Source: Closterium sp. Naga37s-1 (lineage: Eukaryota; Streptophyta; Zygnematophyceae; Desmidiales; Closteriaceae). From it: a stretch of 64,000 nt of DNA. Positions 1 through 10,587 of this stretch are shown in pieces. A model generated the notes under the pieces. That model made no database searches, was not told the origin of the DNA, and saw only the letters and a list, made by a program, of their open reading frames with translations. Numbering within the stretch: the stretch's first letter is position 1; each line of letters starts with the position of its first letter. The position numbers and the translations under genes were made by a program. The stretch spans positions 958,501 to 1,022,500 of the forward strand of contig CANJKZ010000068.1 in assembly GCA_947471745.1 (NCBI GenBank). Direction: 5' to 3'.

Positions 1-405
1 GTGATCGCACAGCGGCGTTGATAAGAGAGGTGAGCGACTGATAGGCCCAGGAGCCTCTTCACAAATGTGATGAGCTCGTCACTGGGATTGGGACGAAGGG
101 AGGAGAGGAGAGGAAACGAGAGTAGCAGTTTGAGTGAAAAGGATAGAACTGTCAGTCACAGGATGAATTCTTGTATATCTGCCTCAGTCAGTAATAGGGG
201 CGCGTGACTGACAGCCCAAGGCGCTTCTTCACAAAGGTGATGAACTTGTCACTGGGGTTGTGGAGGGGAGGGGAGAGGAGGGGAGGGAAGGGGATGTGCG
301 GTTAGGGTACAAGACTAGAACTGTGAGCAGCTGGATGGCTGTCGTAGAGCTGCTTTGATGATGGAGGTGAGTCACTGCCAGGCCCGCCTGGCAAATTCTC
401 TCAAA
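1..405. repeat. ~168-bp tandem repeat array, left copy
   Basis: Diverged units start near 28, 203 and 361. Each has the order GACTGAYAGGCCCAGG, TTCTTCACAAAGGTGATGA, CACTGGGRTTG, then a purine-rich tract (gaggggaggag) and a block like AGAACTGTSAGTCA. The same units at the same spacing recur at 30340-30790, so this array is part of a larger duplication. The array probably continues left of the window. No coding content. Confidence 0.75.
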
Positions 406-442
406 AGTGATTCCTGCCGACAGCGCCGCGGGTCAGCTGGCG

Positions 443-550
443 TCTCACCTCCGAGATTGCTCTCACCTCCGAGATTGCTCTCACCTCCGAGATTGCTCTC
501 ACCTCCGAGATTGCTCTCACCTCTGAGATTGCTCTCACCTCCGAGATTGC
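443..550. repeat. 18-bp minisatellite, six units
   Basis: Six head-to-tail copies of TCTCACCTCCGAGATTGC begin at 443, 461, 479, 497, 515 and 533; the fifth has one C-to-T change. Because 18 is a multiple of 3, the array reads as a repeated PPRLLS peptide in one frame, which I regard as a shadow, not a protein. Confidence 0.95.
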
Positions 551-1007
551 TTCTGATCAGCGAAGCTTGCTGATCATCAAGCTGCCGACAATCCCGCAGA
601 TCAGCAGATTTTTGAATTGAATAAAAAACAACCTCTGAGATTGCTTCTGGTCAGCGGAGCTTGATGGTCCGAAATATGAGCGCTTTTGAGGCACCTCAAA
701 ACTTGAAGATCAGAATGATAAGAAATCCGTGATAAAAAAATGCAACTCGAATCTCCCGGCATTGGATGGATAGCCTCGTCTTCGGAGGAGCCACGTGATA
801 ACGGGTCTGCTTTGAGACGTATCAAAACAAATGCGTTATCACGTGCCCCGGCAATGAATGGATAGGCTCGACATTGGAGGAGATGATAGAAGGTTGATGA
901 GCGGAGGAACATGATGACCAGAAAGTACCCCCAATGCTTCGATGACCGCCACGCTTCTATTGACGTATCCTTTCTTGATTATACACAATTAAACACCACA
1001 ATCGCAC
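551..1007. other. Gene-poor stretch with short imperfect duplications
   Basis: Two diverged copies of a GAATGGATAGGCTCG-CATTGGAGGAG-like block (about 768-798 and 848-880) flank a segment containing GTTATCACGTG. Related blocks recur at 30840-31080. Downstream exons of the minus-strand thioredoxin-like gene could lie here, but I recognise none. Confidence 0.5.
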
Positions 1008-1525
1008 CTCTCGGGGTAGCCTCTGATTGGTCTGAAAACTCCGTCCCTGACGAGCACGAAATTCGGCATGTCGCCATACGCCTTGAACTCTTCGCGAACG
1101 CTTTCGCCCGCCGCAATTCCATCCACCATCGCTACAGTCACGCCCAGCTTAGTCAACTCCGCTTTAGCTCCAGACACGTCATCCACGAGCAACGGAAACG
1201 CCTTATCCTCCTTATTGAAAAACACTATAAGGACGAGAGAATGCTCCGTTATAGTCTTTCGGAGGGTTGGCACCGTTAAGGCCTGAACTGGGGCTTTAAT
1301 CTTGCCTAACGCAGCTTCTAACTTCTCCTCTTCGTTCGGATCCGGGGACTTGTAAGTAACTCTCTCCGCTCCGATTACTTTCGCCGCCGTCGCCACTGTC
1401 ACCGGCGACGTCACCGTTACCGTCCACGGCGTTATCGGTGACACATTGAAAGACGGTGAGAGGAAGAAGATGACGAGGAGGAGAATAAAGGAGGAACGGC
1501 AACTTGGCTTGTTAGGGCCTGGCAT
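1008..1525 (-). CDS. Secreted thioredoxin-fold (PDI-like) protein, first exon, no CxxC
   Basis: An open frame of about 170 codons reads leftward. Starting at the ATG at 1525 gives an N-terminus with a hydrophobic segment (LLLVIFFLSPSF) typical of an ER signal peptide; an in-frame ATG at 1618 would add a second hydrophobic stretch. The mature part has a thioredoxin-like pattern: a beta strand (LVLIVFF) followed by NKEDKAFPLL where active members carry WCxxC, then VTVAMVDG, REEFKAYGDMPNFVLVRDG and RPIRGYP, which match the cis-Pro and C-terminal strands of PDI a-type domains. Both redox cysteines are absent, so a chaperone or scaffold role in the secretory pathway is more likely than disulfide exchange; that is inference. 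The frame ends just past an AG|GTGCG donor, so exon 1 probably ends at 1008 and the rest of the gene was not found. A degraded second copy lies at 31197-31716. It could also be a short orphan fragment. Confidence 0.55.
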
Positions 1526-2119
1526 TGGAGCAGAGAATAGAGCAGGAATGAGAGCAGCAGGGAAGTGAGGAAGACGGGAGTAATGGCGGCTAAGAAAGAG
1601 CAAGGCGAGGAATCGCAAAGCACGCGAGAGCGGAGCGAGGGTGATGTCGTTAGTCTAAACTTCACCTAATCTGAAATCACTTCTGCCTGCACCATGGGCC
1701 GCTATGAGCAGATCGCCCCAGAAAACAAATCGCTACTAGCGCGGCCGATTCGTCATGCCCTAACATCCAGACCTTGAGAACACCATCACGAGATTCGAGA
1801 ATCTTCGTAACCAAATTGTTCGCTCTTCGAGTTTCATCTACCAATCACCAACCAAATTCCATTTATTAACAAATTGCAGATCTAGCAAGGTTTTGGAGTA
1901 ACAAAATGTTCGGCGAGTTGTCGACACTCGCCACATCTCGCCCAGCCTGGAGGGAAGTCGGATGACAATTCTGTTGCAGGTGGGTCGAACGTGTATCAAC
2001 ATTTCTAGAAAAAAAACTGTAACTTCGAGCCGCAATGTTCGGGTTAGCTCTGGTCGACCAAGGTCGATCCGACCCAAACCCGATCGGTATGGATAGCAAA
2101 ATTTAATACCCTGGACCTC
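1526..2119. other. Upstream region of the thioredoxin-like gene; no gene seen
   Basis: This should hold the promoter and 5' leader of the minus-strand gene. The part to about 1830 is matched at 31717-31836 and 32450-32547 in the second copy. No convincing ORF, TATA box or RNA gene is visible. Confidence 0.4.
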
Positions 2120-2628
2120 AATTGACCCACATGATGCTCATGACCTGCCAGCAGCCATGGCCATGGCGGACGGCTTTAACACGTCCAATGTGCCTCAATT
2201 TCCTGCCTGATCATGGATCTGAAGTTACCATTCGATGCGTGGCTTTAAGCTCTACGCGACAGTGTGTTTTAAATGTTCACAACGGGAACATAAACAACTG
2301 TTTCTTGAGTTCCAGGCTATCGTCTGTACATCAATCAGTCCGCCACGTTTCTGCACAAGGCTGTTATCAAGCTTTATCTCAGCATCGATTCTATCAGCAT
2401 TGGTTCTACCATGACGTTAAGCTTCCAGCTCGCGTCAATATCAGAGTTTCCAGTTCCCAAGGATTTTCGTCAACACCGCTGTTGGCTGGATGGGTCTCGA
2501 ACCTGGACCTGCAGAGGTTCGCTTTCAAGCATAAGAGACATAAGAAGCCAGCATTAACAGTGTCTGTGCTCAGAACAGCTTTCCCTTCAGCCATTGTCAG
2601 GCTGACAAGCTTCTTTCATCATCGCACG

Positions 2629-4121
2629 ATGCCGCCTAAAGGACGCTGTACCAAGAAGGGTGTGGAGAACGACCATGAAATCACGGAAGAAGGCTTACCT
2701 GTGACACCATCCGCTGGAGGGGAGATCAGGGACAAGGCGGCTGTTGTGAATGGACCGTTTGAAGACTTGCTAGACCTTCAGAACGCCAATGGGCAAGGGA
2801 ACTCGTCAGGCAACGATGTGGCTGATGCAGACGCACCCGCTTTGGATCCGACGGAAAAAAATGGTGATGGTGCTGCCGGAGGTGACAATGCTGCTGACAA
2901 TGATGCATCTGGCGACGATGATGCAGCGTCAGAAATGGCTCCTGATGACGGAGATGACGGTTACCTGAGCGACGACTCGGATGAACTTCGAGCCGGATTC
3001 GCTCAGCAGCGTTATTGCACTTAAGCGTTTCTCCTTAACGCTGCTGGTGCCTTTTAACAGGAAAGCCGAGGTGACTCGTGCAGCGGTCACGATTGCTGCA
3101 CTGCTTGATGACTGGAAAGATCAGCTCTCACCTAACGCGCTCCAGACCACGACTTATCAGGAGCTCTCCGCGATGCATCTTTCGCGCAGGCATTTCGGCC
3201 GCTTGCAAGTCACTTTTAACCATGTCCGGGACGCTAACTTTGTGTGGAATCAGGTTATCAATCATGAGTGCTTAAATGGTGACTGCATCAGCCTTACCTG
3301 GCAGCACCCCGAAGACGCGCGTTTCCTGCGCGAATGCATTCTCAACCCAACCGCTAAGGAAGTGGTGCTGAAAGGGGTTCCGGCTGACCTTACCGCGGAG
3401 CTGATCCGCCGCTTGCTGGTGGTTTCGAAGTTGGTTAAGCGCGGCAGGAGCGCCTTCGCCAGTGGCTTTGGCTTTCATCGGACAACTGATCCTGTTACTG
3501 GTTTGGATACTGACAGAATCCGTGGACTGGTGGTCCCACATGTGGCTGACGAGTATCGCTGGCGTTTTTTTGTTGAAGAGCCGTCTTCAGGGAAGCGGTA
3601 CCTCCTTCACTACCCGTCACTCACCTGCGATTTCTGCGGTGGCCAGCACATGTCCCGCTATCACGACCATTATATTATAGTGCGCCAGGAGAACTTCGCC
3701 AACTGGAACCTTACAGTGAAAAAGGTTCACGAGATCAACGGTACAGGATGCGGCTTTATACAGTCTCAACTCTCGACTCGCTTACCCTTTTTCATCTCAC
3801 AGTTATATGTTACTGACGCTCACCTGCTTCTCTCCTCTCACAGCGGCTTCCCTCAAAGCTTCAGCCCCTCTGAAGCGGATCATGAAGGACCCGACGATCA
3901 TTCTTACCTCCACTGGAGGGTCCCGGGAGGACTGGGTCTGTGTCCAGACGGCGTGCGAGAAGGCGCAGGGGAACCGCTTCGAACAAGCTACGGCTCATAT
4001 TGCATCTGCCAGGCACAAGGGGGGTCTGCGAAAGGAAGGTTCAACCACGCGCGCCAGCAAGTACTCTCAGAAGCTGCCGGCCTTCAAGAAGGAGTTTGTT
4101 ATAAAGCAGGCGAAGCAGTAA
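2629..4121 (+). pseudogene. LINE ORF1 (gag-like nucleic-acid-binding protein), frameshifted
   Basis: Coding-like sequence starts at the ATG at 2629 with a basic N-terminus (MPPKGRCTKKG) and a long acidic, Asp/Ala-rich stretch. It shifts frame near 2985-3020 and continues to about 3760, then shifts again and ends at a TAA at 4119-4121 with a basic tail (KEFVIKQAKQ). The middle section carries a zinc-binding motif with spacing CX2CX3HX4H (CDFCGGQHMSRYH, about 3628-3666), a variant of the usual CCHC knuckle. Upstream ATGs from 2131 are in the first frame but encode no recognisable domain. ORF1 proteins of this class coat LINE RNA. Two frame changes make this copy non-functional, unless 3760-3806 hides an intron, which I consider unlikely in a LINE. 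Confidence 0.75.
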
Positions 4122-4209
4122 CCGATAGTACTGAAGGAGCTGAACTGCCATGGATGGGGGAGGAGGTAGCCATCAGTATCAGGATTGCAGGATGTGTACT
4201 TGGTGCTAT
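4122..4209 (+). other. LINE ORF1-ORF2 spacer, left part, with TSD of TRIM1
   Basis: Together with 5385-5467 this forms an inter-ORF spacer of about 170 bp. GCTAT at 4205-4209 is repeated at 5380-5384, marking the insertion point of the LTR element. Confidence 0.85.
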
Positions 4210-4386
4210 TGTGAAGATAAGCAGTAGAAGAAGGCGCCATAGCTAGGTAAGTCCTAGCTAGGCAAGAGAAGTTTAGGCAAAAGAGGAGGTTGCACTAGCA
4301 AGAATGAGGATACAAATAGCAAACCCTAGAAGGGTTGTACTCGCTATAGAGCACCCCACTACAGGCTAGATCATAATATTCTGACA
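4210..4386 (-). repeat. TRIM1 3' LTR
   Basis: 177 bp, TG...CA ends in plus orientation. Contains AAACCCTA (telobox) and CTATAGAG. One base differs from the other LTR (T/G in GGCTAGAKCATAAT). Confidence 0.95.
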
Positions 4387-5202
4387 CACCCCCATAGCCA
4401 AAGTGGGGTGTAATCAGCAGAGCAAGCAAAGCAGTACAAGCTCAGGGTGGATCACAATGTCACCACACATTCTGAGCACAAGTTCAAGAAGCAATAGTTT
4501 AAAGTTCACAATTATGAGCAAAGCTAGTGGTAGTCACAACGGGCAAGTGAGGAGGAAGAAAGAGACTATGAGAGGAGAGGAGGTAGTGGGCGGCAGCTGA
4601 AGCTGCTGGCACACGGCGCAACTGGAGCAACTGGCACACGGGCAACTGGAGCAACTGGCACACTGGCAACTGGAGCAACTGGCACACGGGCTACTGGAGT
4701 AACTGGCTCCGCGGCTAAAAGTAGCGGCAGACGAGCAACGGACTCACGGGCGACTGGAGCAACGGGCTCACGGGCGACTGGCGCAACGGGCTCACGGGCG
4801 ACTGGCGCAACGGTCTCACGGGCGACTGGAGCTGCTGGCTTCACGGCGGCCACCCCCTTCAACCTCCCCGGCTGTACGGGCCGCGCGCAGGCCACGACGG
4901 GCGACGGGGGGCGACGCGCGGGTCCCCGTCGCCCGTCGTAGCGCCTCCTGGGGGCGACGCGCCGAGTGACGGGGCAGAAACCCGTCGCGCGCCTCGGGGC
5001 GCACGGCGGGCAGAAAACCGCCGCGCGCCTCGGGGCGCACGGCGGGCAGAAAACCGCCGCGCGCCTCGGGGCGCACGGCGGGCTGAAAAAACCCTAATTT
5101 CGACGCCGCGCACCACGGGGCGCGCGGCGGACAGGGAGTAGCAGTAGCAGCGGAAGCAGTGAGGTGGGGCCCACAGGCCAGGAGCATATCGCTCTAATAC
5201 CA

Positions 5203-5379
5203 TGTGAAGATAAGCAGTAGAAGAAGGCGCCATAGCTAGGTAAGTCCTAGCTAGGCAAGAGAAGTTTAGGCAAAAGAGGAGGTTGCACTAGCAAGAATGA
5301 GGATACAAATAGCAAACCCTAGAAGGGTTGTACTCGCTATAGAGCACCCCACTACAGGCTAGAGCATAATATTCTGACA
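5203..5379 (-). repeat. TRIM1 5' LTR
   Basis: 177 bp, next to the primer-binding site at 5191-5202; followed by the TSD GCTAT at 5380-5384. Confidence 0.95.
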
Positions 5380-5467
5380 GCTATGGTGTCTTTTGCTGTA
5401 GCAGGCTGTATCGTTGCAATGAAGCTCAATCGCCCGTGGATGCTGTGGGGCCAAATGGAGTGGTTAA

Positions 5468-8400
5468 ATGGATAAACACAACAAGCTTACCTTCCTCGAG
5501 CTCAACATCAACGGGCTTGGCAGTGCGGGGAAACAAGAAAGATGTGCGAAGTGGTTAAAGAAGGTTGCAAGCATTGTGGTCCTCACAGATACTCGAGTCC
5601 CGGCAGATCACAACTTCTGGACGCAAGTCAGGTCGGAGGCTCAGGCTGTGGTGTCGCCGTCACAGAGAGCTGGCGGAGTTGCGGTTCTGGGCTTCCTGAA
5701 AGGAATGAGATTTACAGACGTGGTCAAGCATGACTCGGGACGGATCCTGAGCATGATGATAGCTTGGCAAGACTTGAGAAGCAGAATAGTAGCAGTCTAC
5801 CTACCGGCACAAGCTACCAACAGAGGGGTGTTCTTCCGCGACGTTCTCACACCTTTCGTGCAGAGCCTGAGCATGGCGCCACAGACGGTCCTGCTGGGGG
5901 ACCTCAACATTGTAGCAGATCCTGTGCTGGACAAGTCATTTAAGTTGGGGACGCCGGCAGAAAATCAGAGGCTTCTGCAGATCTGTTCGGGGTGGGACCT
6001 GCAAGATGCTTTCCGCAGTCTTCACCCGTGTCGTAAGGGGTGACCTTCTTCTCGAGATCTGCGCGCACAAGCACAAGGATAGACAGGATCCTAGTGTCAC
6101 ACTCTCTTCTCATCTGCGTGGTGGAAGCGAAACATACCATGGTCCCATACGGATTGACAGACCACTGGTTCGCTGTGGCGATGTCGCTCAAGTCGGCTTC
6201 GTCGGAAGAGAACGGCCCGGGCTTGTGGAGATTGCAGGCCCCCCAGGCCAGCGGTGACGGAGCCAGGAATATAATCTCGGCGGTCTTAGACGCGCAGGAG
6301 AGTCGAGCTGATCAGGGTTTGGAGCGGTTGCTTGCGAATCTGCGAGCAGGCATGAGGGCACATGTGGCGGAGGAGAGAAAGCGGATAAGGGCGACGATTG
6401 TTCATCTAGTGAGGAAAGTGGAAAACCTACGCTGGAGGGTGATGGCTGATCCGTCAGCGCAGGATGTATATGAGGAACTGGTGAAAAACGAGGTAGCGCT
6501 GAAACTATACCATGACAGCAACAGGGAGAGGCTGCAGGTCATGACGGGTGTGCTGATGGAGTTAGCGGGTGAGACGCCTTCACCTTTCCTGTCAGGCCTG
6601 GTCAAATCAAGGAAGGCGAGGACGGAGGTCAGCGAGCTGTGTTTCAAAGGTCGGCGGTATAAGGGCGCAAGAGAGGTGCTGATGGCTGCATCAACATATT
6701 TCAAGGAAGCGTATGAGGCCCCTCTCCAGCAGAGTCTTACCGAACCGTGGCCGATAGAGGAGGGGTGCACTCTACGGGACTCTGACAGGGCTCAGCTCAG
6801 TCGGGGGTGGACGGAGCAGGAGGTAAAGGTGGCGCTCAAAGGTCTCCCATCAGGAAAGGCTCCTGGACAGGATGGGTTGCCGAAGGAGTTTTTCGAGCGT
6901 AACTGGGACCTGCTGGGGCCGGCGGTGCTGAAGGAGATACGAGCGTTTGAGCTGTCGGCGGAACTCTCGGAAGCTTTCACTACTGCAGTCACAATTCTCC
7001 TGCACAAAAAAGGCGACAAGGAGTCAATAGGCAACTACCGCCCGATTACTCTGCTGAGTTTTTTCTACAAGCTGCTCGCGAAGGTGCTGGCAAATAGGAT
7101 TAAAGTGGCCTTACCGCGGGTGATCTCCCCGAACCAGTTCGGCTTCCTCCCCGGCAGAAGCTTGAAGGAAGCAGTATCACTGGTAGCAGACGTGATTGAC
7201 GCAGCGGCGGAAGGAGATGAGGACTGGCTACTTCTTCTCGTGGACTTTCAAAAAGCGTACGACTCGGTGTCTCGAGAGTACCTGTTCAAGACACTGAGGG
7301 ACATGGGTTTCCCCGACAAATTTATAAAGTGGGTGAAGGGTCTGCATGATGGTGCTGCCACGAGGCTCCTACTCAACGGCTGGTTGGGGGATCGAGTGGA
7401 GATGCTCAAGGGAGTGCGGCAGGGGTGCCCGCTCGCACCGTACTTGTTTCTTTGCGCCGTCGAGCCACTCTGCCAGGAGGTGGAGAGGAGAGGGCTTGGA
7501 GTAAGGAAAAGAGGAGTGGCTGGGGAGTTGGCGTATGTCGGTTATGCTGACGATACTACACTGGTGCTGAAAGGAAAGGAGCAGGTGGTCAAGGCGAAGT
7601 CCCTGCTAGACGACTTTGCTGCGATCTCGGGGTTAAAGATAAACAGAGAGAAAACGATACTGATGCCGCTGGGGATTAACAGGAGACGAGTGCAGCCGGA
7701 CGACTCACCTTTCAATTGGGCGACAAAAGACGTACCAGAGCGGCTGCTCGGAGTGTGGATTACGTCTGGGGGGTCGCCGGTGCCGGCTTGGGATAAAGCT
7801 TTCGAGAAGGTGAGCGCGGTGTTGAGCTGCTGGGCATCGAAACACCTGAAGACTTCGGCGAGAGTCACCATCATTGTTACGCGATGCCGATTCTTCTTTT
7901 TCAAGCGCAGATTTACGCTCCACCGCACGACATATGGAAGAAGGTGCAGCGGGTGATCCACAGCTTCATCACAGACGGCAAGTCACTATTTGACAAGCAC
8001 TTCTTCTTGTGGAGCTATGAGCTGTCATGCAGGGAGCGGAAGGAGGGGGGGTTAGGGGTTATCGACCCAAAGCACAGGATCAACGGCATGGTTATTCAAA
8101 ACCTTGGAAAGGCAGTAGCGGAGCAGGATCCAATGAGAAATTGGTTGTGGGAGAAAGCGGCGGGATTCCCTCTCGGTCTGGCAACGATTAACGCACACCC
8201 GGCGGTGCTAAAACACTGGATGAAGGGCGGGGTCAGGTGGAAGGCGACGCTCAGGGCCTTGTGGGACTCCAAGATTGTCACGGTGGGGGAGCCTGAGAAC
8301 AGATGGGACGCGGAAGGCGAGGAGCTGCTCTTCAACCGGATTTTTTTTTTCAGAGGCAAGTCGCCTTTCGGAGGACAGAAAGGATCGCTCTGCCTGGAGA

Positions 8401-9575
8401 ACGTCAAACTGGGCGACCTGGTTAAAAAAGGAGGTGATGGTAGCAGGAGTTTAAAAGATGAGGCTACTTTGGAAAGAGAGTTGGGCGGAGAGGATCAACG
8501 GAAATGGGCAGTCAAGGCTTGGGAAGCGACACCACAGGAATGGAGGGACATGGTGCTGAAAACCCTGACGGCGGAGGAGGTTTTTATGGCCGCCAGGCTG
8601 GTGCAGACGGCATCTTACCGGCCGGGCGAATTTTTCTACTACAGACTGGAATATGCAAGAGACGGGGTACTATACGGTACGAGAGTTTCGGTTGACAAGA
8701 AGAAACACATAAGCCAGATCGAGTACGCCAGCATGACGGACATCAATTTCCTGCGGGCTACCCCTATGGTGGTGATGGAGGGGAAGGTACGGGGTGCTCT
8801 TGGTGCTCCAAGGATGCGGCTGCTACGCTCACAAATATGTGACAAGGGAGAGCGTGCCGAGCTGAAACAACTGCGGAAGGCGATGAAACCCCCGGTGTCC
8901 CAGCCGAAGCAACAGCTGCAGTGGGAGGAACTGCTGGGGAAGAAGGTGGACTGGAAAAGGGCTATCCGAGTCCGGGACTCCCTCTCGACCCCAAGCAGGG
9001 CGAGAGAAATCATCCTACGGGTACACAGTAACAATCTTCAAGTGGGGGAACGCCTCCCTTTCCTGGGGGCACGGGCGAGATGCATACACTGTGGGGCAGT
9101 GGAGTCGTAGAATCACTGCCTTTTCAGCTGCCCGTCAATACAACCTATGGTCGGAATGATGAAGGCGGCAGTGCAGTGGATGAACCCTGACAGGGAGGTG
9201 GAGTCCCTTGGTGACATGCTTTTCCAGGAGAGCGGCACGTCGACGGGTTTTCCAGAAGCAGCGCTAATCTGCTCCACTGCGCACCAAATCTGGTTGGAGA
9301 GGTGTAATGCGGTTTTCAGGGGGAGCCGCTTCCAGCCAAAAAGAGCCCTGCGGCGGATTGCTGTTAGCTTCACGAGACATGTGAAAATCTACAGTCGGGC
9401 GCGGAAACGGGCGGCAAACAAGCCCGGGATGAGAAGGAAAGGGGAATGGTGCCATCTGGACGCTGACGAAGCGAGTGTCATGCGCAGGCTGTTTGATTCG
9501 GAGGCCTCGATGACGTGGAGATCGGGTTTCAAAGCAGTATGGGAGGATAGGGGGATAGCCTTTCAGCCACCGTAA
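5468..9575 (+). pseudogene. LINE ORF2: APE endonuclease, reverse transcriptase, zinc region
   Basis: The frame opens at the ATG at 5468. Residues LNINGLG and LLGDLNIV are the metal-binding signatures of APE-type endonucleases. Near 6020-6045 the frame shifts, and the endonuclease continues with RIDRILVS and LTDHWFAV. The reverse transcriptase follows: PSGKAPGQDGLP (about 6850), NYRPITLL, NQFGFLPGRS, DFQKAYDSV, GVRQGCPLAPYLF and the catalytic YADD at 7543-7554. A second shift occurs near 7884-7950, after which a C-terminal domain of about 560 codons ends in CIHCGAVES-stop-NHCLFSC. The stop is a single TAG (9108-9110) inside the zinc motif, and the same frame runs on to a TAA at 9573. ORF2 nicks target DNA and copies LINE RNA in place. 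Two shifts and one nonsense codon disable it. Confidence 0.92.
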
Positions 9576-9677
9576 AAGAGATAAGGGGGGTGGGGTTACA
9601 ATAGTAACTTTCTACACTCTCCTAGCTCCAGTTACGACTGAGGATATGTGTATGCATGTTGTATACTTACATCCACC

Positions 9678-9706
<29 letters not shown>
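9678..9706 (+). repeat. LINE poly(A) tail
   Basis: About 29 uninterrupted A residues, directly followed by the right target-site duplication. The last two A may belong to the duplication. Confidence 0.92.
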
Positions 9707-9710
<4 letters not shown>

Positions 9711-9714
9711 CCCA

Positions 9715-10587
9715 GAGTCCGCCGAACAGGGTTGAAAAATATCGAACCCTCAACGTCCCATGCCAGCGCGGAATTGGTGGACTGGTTCATAGGAGACCCC
9801 ATCTGCTGACAAGAGTCGCCCAATTGGTGGCTTTTCCTGATTGGCTATCGCGATACCCTCTGCCACGGAAGAACCTCTCCAAGCAAGTCTGACTGATCCC
9901 ACTTGAGATTATTTTCCACGAGCACGAATACCCCCGCCACCAACGCTTTCATTTCTCCAGCTGCGAAAGGAGCCAGTAGAATGGCGGCGGTGCTTGGGGA
10001 AATCTCACGCACCTGCAGTAATTCTGACATGCTGACAAGATCAAGGAAACACCAAGTTGCTGAAAGTCAAACACCAGATGTAGCTGTGGATAGAGGGGGA
10101 CATTGGAATTATGGGTTTGCGTTGTGTGTGAAGTCTAGCGTTTGCTGAGGCAGATACATTTGTGCAATATTCTTTCCGCGTGGACCCACACTGGAGGTAT
10201 TTCACGTTCTCCACGTCGCAACTCTGCGGAATGGCTACTCCAGGTCACCTGCGATGCGACTGTATCAGCCTGGTATCATTGGTAGGAACCTGCGAAGAGA
10301 GTCTTACTTTGCTGACCCGTGCGGCATTATTGGTCTTTTGGTGCTTGTGTGGAAGTCTTGCGATTCAGAGTCAGCAAAAGCAATGCTGTGCGGCGGGAAT
10401 GTGGAAGGCATAGCACGGGACATGTCACACACACAGGTGTGCGTACCACCACCGCCTACTATATTTTCGTCACCATCGCCGCATTTGTGTCAATACTACT
10501 GCCGAGTCTCTCTACTACTACTTCTATTACATCGCATTCGCCGTATTTCCTGGTTCTACGATTCGCTAGCACTGGCTTGGAACCGCC
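9715..10587. other. Upstream region of repeat-protein gene 1; no gene recognised
   Basis: Contains the 5' flank and probably the promoter of the gene at 10588. TACTATATTTTCG (near 10456) is a possible TATA element. A 61-codon minus ORF (9845-10030, MSELLQVREISPST...) looks reasonably protein-like but matches no family I know. The stretch from about 10440 to 10560 is pyrimidine-rich, as often seen in leaders. Confidence 0.4.

Larger units (their letters stand above)
4210..5379 (-). mobile_element. TRIM1: miniature non-autonomous LTR retrotransposon
   Basis: Two 177-bp LTRs (4210-4386 and 5203-5379) that differ at one base enclose an 816-bp interior, and GCTAT is duplicated on both sides. Orientation is minus. 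Directly inside the right LTR is TGGTATTAGAGC (minus strand, 5191-5202), complementary to the 3' end of initiator tRNA-Met. Directly inside the left LTR is a G-rich tract forming a hairpin, the presumed polypurine tract. The interior has no gag or pol. It consists of tandem GC-rich repeats (GGCAACTGGAGCAACTGGCAC-like at 4615-4830, and CGGGGCGCACGGCGGGCAG-like at 4990-5090) plus a conserved box at 4440-4482 that also occurs in copia1-3. It must rely on proteins from another element; LTR similarity suggests a copia2/copia3-type partner. The single LTR difference implies recent insertion. Confidence 0.93.
2130..9704 (+). mobile_element. LINE (non-LTR retrotransposon), full length, mutated
   Basis: The element is bounded by a direct repeat AATTGACCCA at 2120-2129 and 9705-9714, and the right copy directly follows a run of about 29 A (9678-9706). 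This is the signature of target-primed insertion; the exact right end is ambiguous within the A-run. Inside are ORF1 with a CCHH-type zinc motif, then ORF2 with an APE-type endonuclease, a reverse transcriptase (YADD) and a C-terminal CCHC region. That order matches plant L1-like elements. Both ORFs carry frameshifts, and ORF2 also has a nonsense codon, so this copy is dead. A 1.17 kb LTR element sits between ORF1 and ORF2; without it the LINE is about 6.4 kb. A diagnosable TSD implies moderate age. Confidence 0.93.

Noticed and set aside
911..1286. Plus-strand ORFs over the thioredoxin-like exon
   Set aside because: Shadows of the minus-strand frame, which has a signal peptide, fold motifs and a paralogue.
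3760..3810. An intron in LINE ORF1 explaining the last frame change
   Set aside because: Retroposed elements rarely keep introns and no convincing donor-acceptor pair is present; a simple frameshift suffices.
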